DNA from: Haemonchus contortus
Taxonomy: Eukaryota > Nematoda > Chromadorea > Rhabditida > Trichostrongylidae
NCBI GenBank assembly: GCA_000469685.2
Contig: LS997567.1
Coordinates: 24,808,590-24,872,589 of the forward strand
DNA length: 64,000 nucleotides
Direction: 5' to 3'
The notes beneath the pieces were generated by a model. The model had not been told where the DNA came from and ran no database searches. It saw only the letters and a list, made by a program, of their open reading frames with translations. The first letter of the stretch is position 1, and the number at the start of each line of letters is the position of its first letter. Made by a program: the position numbers and the translations under genes. Below are positions 1 to 10,601 of the stretch, one piece after another.

Positions 1-716
1 ACCCATAAGTGACAAACTACAAACGGCACAAATATAAAAAATTCGGGCTTTTGGTGTCGGTACTTTATCATTTTTGATTTCATCCACACCATTGCTTCTT
101 CCCAGTGTGGTACATATACATGCGCTTCTTTATAAGATAATTCTACATCATGGTCCTTAATTCGTCCCTCGCGCGTTACAGAAATGCCCACTCTGCCTTC
201 ACTACTGTACTTCAAAGAACAGAGTTTCAAGAATCTAGCAATGTTGGTTGCGCTTGCTTTAAGTCACTTTTCTGTGCCCCTACAATATACCACATTTCGG
301 TGTCATGCACTTTAAAAAACCCTACCACATGTGCTCTTGTTGCTTCGCATATCGCGGGATCAATAATATTTGCAATGTTACTCTTTAGGTGGGCAGAGTG
401 TATCAAAAAACGCCACTATTTCATACTTAGTTCGTAGGTTGATTTCTGCTCTTCCCCTGCCCAGTGTGTTCCCCTAGACCTCCCATTTTTCAGGGATTTG
501 GTAATCTGCGATGAATTGTGCTATATTTGCTACCGTTCCTTGGGACAACATTTTCACTGAAGAGTCCATACAGCACATGAAATCTAACGTGACGCGACAA
601 TCATCAAATGCTTAATATATGGGTGTCCTTGTGAAGGCTCAGCCAAGATGTTATACCCTTTCATTTGGCCAACGTTAAAGCCTTCTCGCCTCCGTCAGGC
701 CTGGAAGCCAGAATTA
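1..716. other. no gene recognised
   Basis: I see no convincing gene here. A fair splice acceptor (pyrimidine stretch then CAG) lies near 493 but the frames after it close quickly. The target TA of the next element is at 715-716. Confidence 0.4.
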
Positions 717-789
717 TTGGGTTGTCCGGAAAGAATCCTTCGTTTTTTGAGTCACCGTCGAGTGAGAATTTCCAGAGGAACAAATCCAT

Positions 790-2600
790 TCATCAAATAA
801 TATATCTTCCGTTCTGTTCAGTAATGGTTCACAGTCTTCCTGTAAGCTTCATTGTCCCTATTTCATAGAGGGTTTTGCGGTCCTAAAGCGGATTGAATGA
901 TTTTCCAAAAATTTTGCAGAAATCTAATAAAGCAGTGGTTTGACGGTGCTATTAGGTTGGAAGGAAAGTCCTGCGACACAATGAAGGTCTTCTTCAAATC
1001 ATTTCTGAAATTTTCCAGGCCAATCAATTTTTGGAAATATATTTACCAAAGAAGTCAACAACCTTCTATTATCCTTTGAGTAGATCACTGATGCCTTTTA
1101 TCCAGGAGTGAGAAAGCTGTGACTCGAAGAAGAAATTGACTGTTGTTTTCAGATCACATTAAGTTACGAATTTTTTTTCCACAACGGAATGCTCAAGAAG
1201 GCAGAGCGCATGGTAGGTAAAAGGGGAACACTTAGGGAGTACGTCTGCTGAACAATCTGGAACCAATTGGAATCGTGGAAATTTTTACGCGTGTTTAAAG
1301 CGAAATTTCGACGTGCGTTGACCCTCTCTAGGGACCTGATTTACGGTTTTGATCGTCCTTCTCTTACCCCGTTGGCCAAATTTTGGGGTTCATAGGGGTA
1401 ACCGATAGCTTTGTCCACTTAGTCTGCATTTAGCAACCCATAGTGGGTGGAATCCTTCAACCTCCATTGAATGAAGGGACGATGCTTGCGTTACTTCGAA
1501 GGCCAGTATCTCCTTCAGTGAAGCGATCCAACCGATTGTTGACCGTTGATCGGTGAGCAGTGCTAGCACCGAATGCACTGCTGGTATTTTGAGCTGCTAC
1601 GCCCGCGTTTTTCCCTTGGCGTGCTTAGAAGAAGGTGATGGTACGAATCGGGTGTTGTCAATTCATTGACCGTAATGCTGCAAAAGCCCACACGCGTGCC
1701 CTTATTTACTCACGCGTTGATTACCTGAGAAATGTCCCACAAGTTTATCACTCTTGCTACCGTGTTCACACTGTTGATACAGATTGCTGACACTTCAAAT
1801 TTTTTGTCGCAGGATTCTCCTTCCAACCTAATATATTGGGTCATATGAGGGAGGGGTTGTGATAAGGCTTCCCACACAAGCTCCAGCAATTTTTGACGAG
1901 TGGCCAAAAATACGTGGGGTCTAGAGTTCCCTGTCGGAAGGCAACGCCCTTACAATTCGCCTGTTCTCGGCGCTTATTTTCTATCGCTGCCTTCAAATTG
2001 TCCAACTGAGTACAGTACCTTTTCGAAGCCATCATTTGATCATGCGGCAGCAGCTCATGATGAACGATTCCCATCCAATCCCACCAGCAATACAGCGTAA
2101 TCTTCCGCATCTAGAATTTGACTGTTGGAGTGGTTTTTGACGGTGCATTTTAAAGGCTCTACGATTGTTTTTACTCCACGTTTTTGTACACGACCCAATC
2201 TTCGTCCTCCATCAACATCAGTTTCAGAAACAGTCCATTTTTTGTTTCATGGAGCAACGAGTCGCAGACGGAAGCGCGGTCCATCACATTGCGCTCGCTC
2301 AGTTTGTGAGGTACCCAAAAACCAAAGTGCTTAACAAAACCAAGCTCCAGCGAATGATTGTTGATGGTCGATCATTTCGAAACACTAGGCTTTTCTTCTA
2401 TTCCACGAGTAGTGATGTGCCAATCCGTTTCGAATGACATTTTGACTTAACCGTTCCCAAGTGATGATAGGCTCCTGAGCGTTCCCGATCTTCGAGGACA
2501 AATTCAATCTTTTGCGATTTGAGCCGAGTTTTTGCCCTGCGGTGGAAGTAATAAACATCAGAGGGCGAATATGCAGGCGATCAATTTTCACACAAGTCAT
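790..2600 (-). pseudogene. mariner transposase, degenerate, split by insertion
   Basis: Minus-strand translation across several frames gives a recognisable mariner transposase. Near 2320-2270 it has the VPHKLSERN block typical of the start of the catalytic domain. Near 2180 comes EDEDWVVY around the first catalytic Asp, and near 2090 the CWWDWMGIVHHELLP block. The KLLELVWEALSQP block near 1880 precedes the third catalytic motif. That last motif is cut by the 952-1831 insertion. Rejoined in reading order it is APSNHCF where the family has APSDYHLF, so the third catalytic Asp is Asn. Several frameshifts and stops are present, and the N-terminal DNA-binding region is shortened. The product would have been a D34D DNA transposase. 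It is inactive. Confidence 0.8.
952..1831. mobile_element. 880-bp non-autonomous element with mariner-type ends
   Basis: Inverted ends begin TTAGGTTGGAAGG and share the following CCTGCGACA block. TA flanks both sides (950-951 and 1832-1833). The insertion splits the third catalytic motif of the surrounding mariner transposase. The interior has no transposase motif in any frame. A 62-codon minus-strand frame at 1390-1578 is not recognisable. The first bases of the ends resemble those of the mariner at 2649-3910, so it was probably mobilised by a related transposase. Confidence 0.75.
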
Positions 2601-2648
2601 ATACAGAAATAGTTCGAGTAATGATAACAAAATCCTGACAGTAATATA

Positions 2649-3910
2649 TTAGGTTGAGTCACAAGTCCTCGGACAAATTGGCAATGTTAATATTCATCTC
2701 ACAATTTTTAAACGACAATAGCGAATCATTTGAAATATGCCCCATTGGCATCGATGGTCTTCTGCCAATGCTTGGGCAAATCGTAGATGCCCTTGCTTTA
2801 GACCGCTGGGAGCTGGCGCTTGGAGAACTGCACCAGTGCCATTTTGATGTCGTCACGGGTTTGAAAGCCCTGACCATCCAGATGACGTTGAAGATGGGGA
2901 AAAAGGTGGTAATCCAAGGGATCCAAGTCTGAGGAACATGTTTGGTGTGGTAAACTTGTCCTGCCGAGATTCGTCAGTTCAGTTTTGGTCGTTCTTGCAA
3001 TGTGAGGGCGAGCGTTGTCGTGCTGAAAGTAAACTTTGTGCTGCTGTGGACGTGTAGCTTCGGGATTCGCCTTCAAATTCCTCAGTTGCGTAATGTAGAC
3101 GTGTGCGGTCACTGTGCATCCTTCGTCTAGCAGCTCCCATTATTCGACACGGAGAGCGCTCTACCAGAATCAGAGCATAACCTCCTTGGCGTGTACGTTG
3201 GGATTGGGGGAGTCTTCTGCATGCGCACCTCTGTCAATCCATTGAGCACGCCGGTGAACGTTAGAGTAGAGGTTCGACTTCGCACCCCTGGTGACTAGGT
3301 ACTCGAGCCACGTGTGGTGCCCTTGAGCATGAGGAGAGAAAGTGCCACGTCGTCGCGGCGGTCTATGTCATACTGCTTCAAAGCATGAGGCATCTATGGA
3401 CCGAGCTTTCGCACCTTGTCGATTGACTTCGATTCACGAAGAACTGTGCACTGACTCCCCAAGGGTGACTGGCAGTTCACGAGTAGTTTGATACGGATCG
3501 GCTTCCACCTGGCTCCGCAGCTCCTTCAAATCCAACTTCATTGAGCGTCCCGGACTTTCTTCATTTTCGACGGAATAGTCGCCCGATGTGAACTTCTGGT
3601 GCTACTTGTAAATTGTACACCTCCTGCTTGTAAACGTCCTTCATACCTCTATCGATTGCCGCGGGTTCATGGCCAGATAAAAAAATAAATATGATGGTGT
3701 TGTGGATGTGGAGTTGCGACGGCTTGAAATCATGAGGCATAGTTGGTGGAAAGGAAACAGTTAGGTGCTTTCTCCAGTATGCGTTCGGAAGAGCTTTCCA
3801 TGCGCTATCTAAAAATGCCTCGCACGTTCATTTTCGTCACCTCTCTCAAGAGTTATGATCGCTAGAAGCCATCACTATCATTTTGTCCGAGGACTTATGA
3901 CTCAACCTAA
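2649..3910 (-). mobile_element. inner mariner transposon, 1262 bp
   Basis: Inverted ends start TTAGGTTGAGTCA(C/T)AAGTCC, with TA on both sides at 2647-2648 and 3911-3912. The length is standard for mariner. It sits inside the older outer mariner and carries a minus-strand transposase pseudogene, so it is the younger of the two. Confidence 0.88.
2798..3750 (-). pseudogene. mariner transposase (D34D), broken 5' half
   Basis: The 3' part is still open (minus strand, 2798-3112, 104 codons). It contains FQHDNARPH with the second catalytic Asp and DPLDYHLF with the third. There are exactly 34 residues between the two Asp, as in canonical mariner D,D34D. The part toward 3750 shows only shifted traces, such as WELLDEG just before the open part, with stops between. 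The intact C-terminal half suggests fairly recent loss, but no full protein can be made. Confidence 0.75.
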
Positions 3911-4095
3911 TAATAATAATTGCCCTTCCAGAAAATGCATAACTTCCTAAGGTTAAGTCTTTGATCTTTTGCAAAACAGTTGATAAACCGAGAGTGTTCA
4001 AAAACGGCCAAAACTTTCCGGACAACCCAATAATTGTGATTCATTCCTGTCAAACGCTATACTTCAGCTGAGCTCAAGTATAGCCTATCAATATA

Positions 4096-4293
4096 CAGTA
4101 GCGGTCAAAAGTTTGGGAACTTTTTAAATTCTTGAATAGCGCGGCCAGTTAAGATTGTAATTATCCCAAAGTTACATATTAAATATAAAATCATGCGGGA
4201 AATATGGCATGCAATGTTGTTTTACGGAAACCAAAAGTCTGGTTCCTAAAATAAGAAAAATTCGAAGAACAGCGCGTCAAAAGTTTGGAAACT
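4096..4293 (+). repeat. left IR/DR of Tc1 element
   Basis: Outer direct repeat at 4096-4120 and inner copy at 4272-4293 (GCGTCAAAAGTTTGGAAAC) in the same orientation. Likely the two transposase-binding sites of the left end. Confidence 0.8.
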
Positions 4294-4393
4294 CGTTACC
4301 TGCCATATCGTTTTGTCATCTTCTTGTCCAGAATGGTGGATTTTTCGTAATGTCTAATCAAAGCAAAAGCTTGGTATATTGGACGGTTTTCAG

Positions 4394-5416
4394 ATGGGAT
4401 CAGTTAAGGAAGTTCCAGTATCGGTCCAGGAAGCAATTATTGTAGCTATTCGTTCCGGAACGAAGATGAGTGTGCTTTTCCAACAATATAATCTCGTTAA
4501 AAGCACAATTTCTAAGATTTTCAAGCGTTATCGAAGCCGAGGATTTGTGATGAGGAAGTCTCGCTCCGGAAGACCACGAGAGACAACACCAAGAGTCGAC
4601 TCTCTAATACTTAGGACTTCGTTCGGCGATCCGCGCGCGACGGCTTCGGATATTCGTAAACAAGTAACGTCTTTTTCTAGAATTTCTGTCCGGCAAAGCA
4701 CTGTCCAACGTCGGCTCAGAGCTGGAGGACTCTTTGGAAGACGTCCTAGCAGAAAACCACTGGTCACCGCAAAGAACCAGAAGGTCCGACTTGACTTTGC
4801 GCGGAAGCACCTCGCCTGGATTAGAGATTATTGGAAAAAAGTTTTGTTCAGCGACGAGTCGAAGTTTTGTCTTTTCGGGAGTAATGACATAATGTATATA
4901 AGACGTCCCGTGAGTAAGCGATGCGATCCGAAGTACCAAATCCCGACGGTCAAACATGGTGGAGGAAGCGTTATGCTATGGGGATATTTCAGTCTATCCG
5001 GCGTTGGTCCACTCGCTCGTATCCAGGGTAATATTAACTCGGCTCAGTACAGGGGCATCTTGGAGAATGTAATGCTCCCGTTCGCCAACCAAAAGCTGCC
5101 GACACGGTGGATTTTTCAACACGATAATGACCCGAAGCATACTTCCCGTTTCGTGGCCGACTTCCTAAAGTCAAAAGAAATCAGTGTTATGGAGTGTCTG
5201 AGTCGGAGCCCAGATCTTAATCCTACAGAGCACCTCTGGGAAGAACTAGCACGTCGTACAAGCCAGGTTCCTGTGAGGAATGCCAACGAAAAAATCAATC
5301 TTTTGTCTAGAGAGTGGGCTCTGATACCACAGTCCAAAATTGAAAAATTAATCGATTCATTGTCAAGAATATGCAAAGCAGTAGTCGATTCCCTTGGATA
5401 TCCAACGAAGTATTGA
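4394..5416 (+). CDS. Tc1-family transposase, apparently intact
   Basis: A 340-residue transposase, close to the 343 of C. elegans Tc1. I start at the ATG at 4394 because the frame upstream has only non-ATG codons. Residues about 10-50 form the first paired-like helix-turn-helix. A GRPR motif (residues 59-62) links to a second DNA-binding unit at about 65-120. The DDE catalytic domain follows: LFSDES gives D154, FQHDND gives D244 and NPTEHLWE gives E279. There are 34 residues between the last two, the canonical Tc1 D,D34E spacing, and no key residue is lost. KHGGGSVMLWG at 188-198 is also typical. It would cut and paste the element through its TA-flanked ends. No stop or frameshift is present, unlike every other transposase in this window, so this copy is probably young and may be autonomous. 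Confidence 0.95.
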   Translation: MGSVKEVPVSVQEAIIVAIRSGTKMSVLFQQYNLVKSTISKIFKRYRSRGFVMRKSRSGRPRETTPRVDSLILRTSFGDPRATASDIRKQVTSFSRISVRQSTVQRRLRAGGLFGRRPSRKPLVTAKNQKVRLDFARKHLAWIRDYWKKVLFSDESKFCLFGSNDIMYIRRPVSKRCDPKYQIPTVKHGGGSVMLWGYFSLSGVGPLARIQGNINSAQYRGILENVMLPFANQKLPTRWIFQHDNDPKHTSRFVADFLKSKEISVMECLSRSPDLNPTEHLWEELARRTSQVPVRNANEKINLLSREWALIPQSKIEKLIDSLSRICKAVVDSLGYPTKY

Positions 5417-5466
5417 TATTTTGTTTGTAAATTCATGTTACCATGGTCAATTTCCCCTGTTATTGT

Positions 5467-5666
5467 GAAGTTTCCAAACTTTTGACGCGCCCTTTTCACA
5501 ATAAATCGTGTTTTTTGACTCCAATCATCTGGTCTCGGAAAAATACGTGGCCTATCGTGTTCTTTATTTGCTTTCTTACCTACTATGCAAAATTGAGACA
5601 GTTACGTAATTCAGTGCCCGCGCTATATCAAAAAATAAAAAGTTTCCAAACTTTTGGCCGCGACTG
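5467..5666 (-). repeat. right IR/DR of Tc1 element
   Basis: Mirror image of the left end: inner repeat at 5467-5490, outer repeat at 5642-5666, same 172-bp spacing. Confidence 0.8.
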
Positions 5667-5932
5667 TATCTATCATCTAGAAAGGCTTCGCAAGTTACAA
5701 CTATGTGGAGTAGATCTGTGGATCATCTTCAAACTGTCGGTTCAAACATTTTCGCAATGGGTGGGCTCCAGAGGACTGGCTCCGACCCGAAGCCGATGGC
5801 TGTTGTGTTCCTCACAGAACGAAGAAGGGGGGACGACTCCGTTTCCTATGGTCAGGCCTTTCCGATTCATTTTGGGATTTTTTTGCACAAATGCAGAACG
5901 CTTCCAAAGTTTTCCGCACGGTTATCGATAGG

Positions 5933-6300
5933 CCTCTGCATAAAGATCCAATTCACGATAATTTTGAGTAATCCAGATTATGACGAAAAATGGAAGATAG
6001 GGGGGAAAATGGTGCGATGTGCCAATAGCTGATTACAGTAAGCAAGAATGTCCTTTGAAATTCATTCACTCATGAATACAAGTCAACAAATAACAGCGAA
6101 AAAAGCCCACCTTTTTAGCCTCTTGAGGTAGAAAATTAGATAAACGGCCGCAGCAGCAAAAAGAGTGACAGAGAATAACATAATAGGAGAAAAACGTGCT
6201 GGACGTTGCGTGCTGGACGTGGGTCCTGGCGCGAATATTGCAATCTGTATCGCCTCGACATTCGTCTGAAACATCATCGGTCGATGGGGGTGGCATCCGG
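5933..6300 (+). repeat. single-arm copy of foldback repeat family
   Basis: From GATAATTTTGAGTAATCC the sequence matches, with decay, one arm of the inverted-repeat family seen at 28975-31235. Shared segments are TAATCCAGATTATGA near 5970, the GCAGCAAAAAGA stretch near 6150 and the GTGGGTCCT(G/A)G stretch near 6218. Only one arm is present here. Confidence 0.6.
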
Positions 6301-6880
6301 GCGGTTTGATAGTGGAGCACCCACTACGTCCTAGCCGTTGATTTTTGGACCCGACAGCGTCCTTCCTTTTACCCTAGGAAGCCACTGAATATTCCTAAAG
6401 ACAGACCTCAGAAACCGTTTTCATCGTGAACTGTGTCCTTAACATCCTGACTGACACCTCAAACTCTACTTTTTCGTAGCATTGCCTCCGGTGTCTAGGG
6501 AGAGTTTCAGGTTGTGATCTCGTCGGGTCAACCAGTTGTTCCTTAATCCACCATAGTAAGGTCGTCCGGTCCACATATGTATTCGTTTCCGTAGAGCTCG
6601 CATGTGACCAAGTAGATCACCCCTGACACCATGCAGTCGCACTCTCGCCTGTTGGGACATTGACACGGGACAGTATAGGGTAATGCAGACAGGGCCGGTT
6701 CCAAACCAGCCTCTCCCCCTCGTGCGATCTGCTACGGGGTGGATACCCTTTGGTAATAACCTCTTTTTAGCGAGCTTCACAGATTCTGCTTCCTCCCGAT
6801 AACCCGACGAGGCAATTTCTGTTCCTTTCAAGTGGACGCGCCGACCTGAAGTGGATATGTCCACTGGTAGGTTCCCTGTC
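6301..6880. other. no gene recognised
   Basis: A 160-codon minus-strand frame (6466-6948) runs through here and into the SINE. It has no recognisable motif and no splice-site support, so I treat it as chance. Confidence 0.35.
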
Positions 6881-7060
6881 AGGGCAGAGAAGGTGTAATG
6901 GCAAGTAGCGCATTTTATAATGGGTAACGGGATCGAATCCTGGATCATATCTGCCTAGCCAACCAACTTTCCATTCCTTCTGGGTCGGTTAATTGGTACC
7001 AGGCTTGTCTGGGAGGACATAAGCTGATATGCTTAAAGTATTGCATGGCTCGCCTGAATA
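6881..7060 (+). repeat. tRNA-derived SINE, truncated copy
   Basis: The head resembles a tRNA promoter: GGTGTAATGGCAAGTAGCGC (A box) and GGGATCGAATCCTGG (B box) about 30 bp further on. It is followed by the family body AATTGGTACCAGGCTTGTCTGGG. The same body follows a near-perfect tRNA-like head at 30772. The 3' part is lost. Confidence 0.7.
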
Positions 7061-8296
7061 TAGAGTAGACAAGACATTTCTCGCCCAAAGTCTTCGTTTG
7101 AAAGGCTACGGGATGTTCATACACAGTTTGTGGCGTCTCTACTTGAAAATATGTGCAGCGAGATGTCACGTAAAATGATTCTATTAGTGGCTCCGTCTAA
7201 TTCGTGTTTTCAGCAGTCTTATGGCCTTGCTGAGATGTACGGAAATGAACGTCATTAGAGTCAACGCGAGCTTTGACCACCATAAAATCCTGCACTACTT
7301 ATTCAGATGCCACCCTTAAAAATCAAGTGATTGAGAAAGAACAGGTTGGATGAAATTTGTGTGTTTCAACGAAGATAGCTGTACCGACCGACTGGAACGT
7401 CACTTTTAAACGTGTGCATAGTGCTTTACGCATCTCTGCTGTCCGTGCTATTTCTAACTAGACCAACATTTCATGTAACAATATTGCTTTTACCCGATAA
7501 AAGCAATATTGTTGCTGACGATGAACGATAAAAGTCATATCTCTCTGGGTGCGATTAGTGGCTCTTGCCCTGTCCACACTTCATAGCATCACCATAGCAT
7601 AGCATTCATAGCAGTCTTGATGTTATCAGAATTCGAAAAATCTCTGTATTTGCTAGGCCCTCGTTTTCGCGCTGCATTGTTTTCGGAAATCGGTCGACGG
7701 TGACCGATACGTCTCAGAATTATGCTAACTCTAGTTGAGAATAGACCAAACTTTACATCCATTTCCGCATTCAAATTAAACCCCAAAATGATTCGGAAAG
7801 ACGTAAAAATTGTTTTCGTCTCATTGTTCGCCTGCGTGGACCACAATTGCTACCGGATACGAGTCGAGATCAGTCCCCCGGCGCCCACCCACTGCGAAAA
7901 TGTTCATATATGCAGTTTGAGAGGTGAGACATAGGTAAACTTCTCCTCATAGGCTGTGCTTGAGCCAAGCTGAAGGCGAAAAAAGAGTCGCAGGCATTTT
8001 CGACTTCCAAGTTCTGAAGATGGCACTATTCCGTAACATTAGACGAGTGAAAAGTTATATCATCTTGGCCGAAATTTAACATTAACATTGAGAAACAAAT
8101 CATGTCAGGGTTCATTGAAAGTCGATCATGGTCGCTTCTGAGGGATGTTTCGAGAGCTTATTTTGCAAAACATGGCCACTTACGATCATGGGTTCGTTGT
8201 AAAATGCTACTGGTGCTGTACTTTGATTATATGTAGAGAGCGAAGGCAATCGTAAGATATCCACTGAACGTGCTCACTTTTTCTCGAGCGCGTCTC
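7061..8296. other. no gene recognised; contains one perfect hairpin
   Basis: No supported coding sequence. The only clear structure is the hairpin at 7477-7513. Confidence 0.35.
7477..7513. other. perfect 16-bp hairpin
   Basis: AACAATATTGCTTTTA (7477-7492) is followed by loop CCCGA and then its exact reverse complement (7498-7513). No mismatch. It could be a transcribed hairpin, a protein site or the core of a small foldback element. I see no flanking repeat to decide. Confidence 0.6.
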
Positions 8297-10176
8297 AGGC
8301 CCGTATGCATAACGCCCAGGGTAGGGAAGGGTAAGGAAGAGTTTGTTTTCGCCGTGGGCCAGATAAGTGACGCTGGAGCGCAGTATTTCGCGCCTCCACT
8401 ACCGTTTGGCCAGTGTTAGAATGGTATCCAAAGTTCGTGTTTTTCGATTGATTGAACCGGAATTTGGAAAGAGTGGATTTTTGCCCCAAAAAAGCTTTTT
8501 AACAAAGTGGAGAGGAGCTGCATCCTACGAAGGCTGAAGGGATTAGCAGATGCTACGATGTTCCACTAAATGCACTTGGAGGGTTGTGGAAACTTTTAAT
8601 CGAGCATCCAGTTATCGCGCACCCAAGTACAAAGTGACCTTAGTCAGATGCGCAAATTAAATATCACCACGCTGCCCTCAGGTCTCAGGTAATCGAGTGT
8701 GTGAAAAAACAAATGAAGGGGACAAAAAGACAGTGAAGCGCCTAGAAAAAAAAGCTTCGAATGAATAAAATTTGCACACCAGATAAACAGTTGATATTGT
8801 GGTTTCTAGATGTTAGTCATTAAATAACACTCGGCTTGGAGTTTGGCTATTCTCATCTTTTACAGGGTTTTCAAAGATTTGGGGCTAAAAGCAGCGTCAT
8901 CAAAGAGGCCGCAAGAACCATATACCAATCCATTCAGGATTACTTACTCGATACGTGCCACATCTTCCACTCTTTAACCTTTACATTTCTGCGCCATCCT
9001 AGGCTCGGGATGCTCATACCTCGAGAATCCTGCAAATACGCAACCTTCCTTTATGCACCCCTCCCAGCACCGCAACCCTCGGCTTAACCCCCCTAAAATT
9101 TATTCCTCGTCACTAGCACTGATGTACATTTGGTAGATATTCTTTTCTCCGAGTCACCGCATCGAAGCATTTCAGTCCGTTGCAGTATACACATGATTCT
9201 TGTTCGAAAACTTTTTTGCTCTAAGCGCCGGGCTTTCTTACTATTGCTACCATATTACACCTTCAACACTATATTTTTTATGCGCTCATGAAAGATGGGA
9301 CAACACAATGGACAACAACTTTTCGCACCTGGGCGGGAAGTGGCCCTTCTGCGCGAAGCTTCGTAAACCGCTTTTCAAGGCAGTGCTCGTTAAAAAATTA
9401 AGAGCAAAGCGAGTAGAAGGTGCACAATTACAACTGCAATACCTGACAGCATTCATTTAGGATGAAAATTGAGAGCTATGAACAAAAGTGGAACATAAAT
9501 TAATATCACGCATAACAAGCGCCATGGCGCCACTCCACTCCCACGACGGGAATAGCAGGGTGAACAAAGAATAAAATGCAATACGATATATAATAATATA
9601 CAAATCAGGCGGAAAACTACTCATTAGTTGCTCACAGAAATAATTCCAGTTTCCTTCTCAAATCACACCAGGATCGCGATGCAACATGCTCACGATAACT
9701 GGTGTAAATCTAGAAAGAAAACCTGCTTATCTGAAGATTCGACTGCTTAATAGCAATGAATTCAGCAATATAAATAAATTTGTAGTTGGTTGCAGCAGTA
9801 GAATAAAATCAGAGCAATACTTGACGAATTCGGCAGCAGAAATCAGAGGAATAAGCGCTCCGTCTAATAATGTAGTGAATGGCGGGGTAATGGTTTACAT
9901 GACAATCGGCGCCCCAGCTCTATTCTAGGGGTAGATTCATCCCCCGGGGAGCCAATGGGGTCGGGCTTCTCTGAGCTCTCGCTAAGGTAAGGTCGCAGAG
10001 ACAAACATCACATGATTACCAAGGGCTGTGGATTCTTCACCTGTTTATAGGAAAATGCTTGGCTCCATTGCAACTATCTTGACACAGAGCAAAGGCAAAA
10101 ACCCCATTTGAACACTCGCGCCCTCGGCAAACATTTCCTCTCCCTCCCCTACCCTGGGCGTTATGCATACGGGCCT
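8297..10176. mobile_element. 1.9-kb DNA transposon with 30-bp terminal inverted repeats, non-autonomous
   Basis: Ends are AGGCCCGTATGCATAACGCC (8297 onward) and its exact reverse complement finishing at 10176. Complementarity runs through CAGGGTAGGG, about 30 bp, and weakens beyond. No target duplication is obvious. Frames inside (8836-9087, 9200-9460, 9686-9928) show no transposase motif. Superfamily unknown; hAT- or Merlin-like ends are possible but unsupported. Confidence 0.6.
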
Positions 10177-10261
10177 CAATGCTTCTGACTAGCTGTTCTT
10201 CGTTTCTTTGAAGAAGAAATTCTTCAGGTATCGGAAGAAGTACTAGTTTGAGTATTTTTAG

Positions 10262-10601
10262 AGATAGTGGAAGCTATCCGTGCAGAGAAACAGCGCTTTT
10301 CATCGCCTGCCACTTGCTGTTCGACTGGAGTCAGAACAAAATTCGAGGATGCAAGCACAGGGAAGTTGAAGAATCGGGAGGATGTCGGAACTCTGGCAAC
10401 TGCCGATGGAAAAAAGGTTTTCTTTGCGTATATCCAATGCATCTTGATAGCTCTGCTTTTCCTAATTTCTTGTGTTTTCTCAATTTGGTCGCCATTGCAA
10501 CCGTGTGTTGTTTGCAGAATGACCTGGGAGGAGAGGAGAAGGACATGAGGATCTATTCATTCAATATGCTGTACAAGTGCACGTTAGAAAATAACCGATG
10601 A
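10262..10601 (+). CDS. last two exons of an unidentified host gene
   Basis: Exon 10262-10416 follows an acceptor TATTTTTAG, enters in phase 1 and ends at donor AAAAAG/GTTTTC in phase 0. Its reading is hydrophilic and protein-like (begins IVEAIRAEKQRF). The 101-bp intron ends in GTGTTGTTTGCAG, a strong acceptor. The terminal exon 10518-10601 encodes 27 residues (starts NDLGGEEKDMRIY) and a TGA stop. An in-frame TGA lies just upstream at about 10249 in what looks like continuing coding sequence (VSEEVLV), so the gene may be damaged or the exon really starts at 10262. The opposite strand also has an open frame here. No family recognised. Confidence 0.45.

Larger units (their letters stand above)
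717..4030 (-). mobile_element. outer mariner transposon carrying two nested insertions
   Basis: The ends are inverted repeats starting TTGGGTTGTCCGGAAAG, flanked by TA at 715-716 and 4031-4032, the usual mariner target duplication. Two other elements (952-1831 and 2649-3910), each with its own TA duplication, lie inside. Removing both leaves about 1.17 kb, slightly under a normal 1.25-1.3 kb mariner. The shortfall fits the missing helix-turn-helix part of the transposase. The transposase reads on the minus strand and is dead. Confidence 0.85.
4096..5666 (+). mobile_element. complete Tc1-type transposon with IR/DR ends
   Basis: The 1571-bp element starts CAGTAGCGG and ends with the complement of CAGTCGCGG, flanked by TA at 4094-4095 and 5667-5668. 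Each end carries two copies of a (G/T)CAAAAGTTTGG motif. They lie 172 bp apart in both arms (4105 and 4277 on the left, mirrored at 5657 and 5485 on the right). This is the inverted-repeat/direct-repeat arrangement known from Sleeping Beauty-like elements. One gene lies between, an uninterrupted transposase. Confidence 0.92.

Noticed and set aside
6466..6948. 160-codon minus-strand open frame
   Set aside because: Longest frame in its area, but no motif, no start or splice context, and it runs into a SINE.
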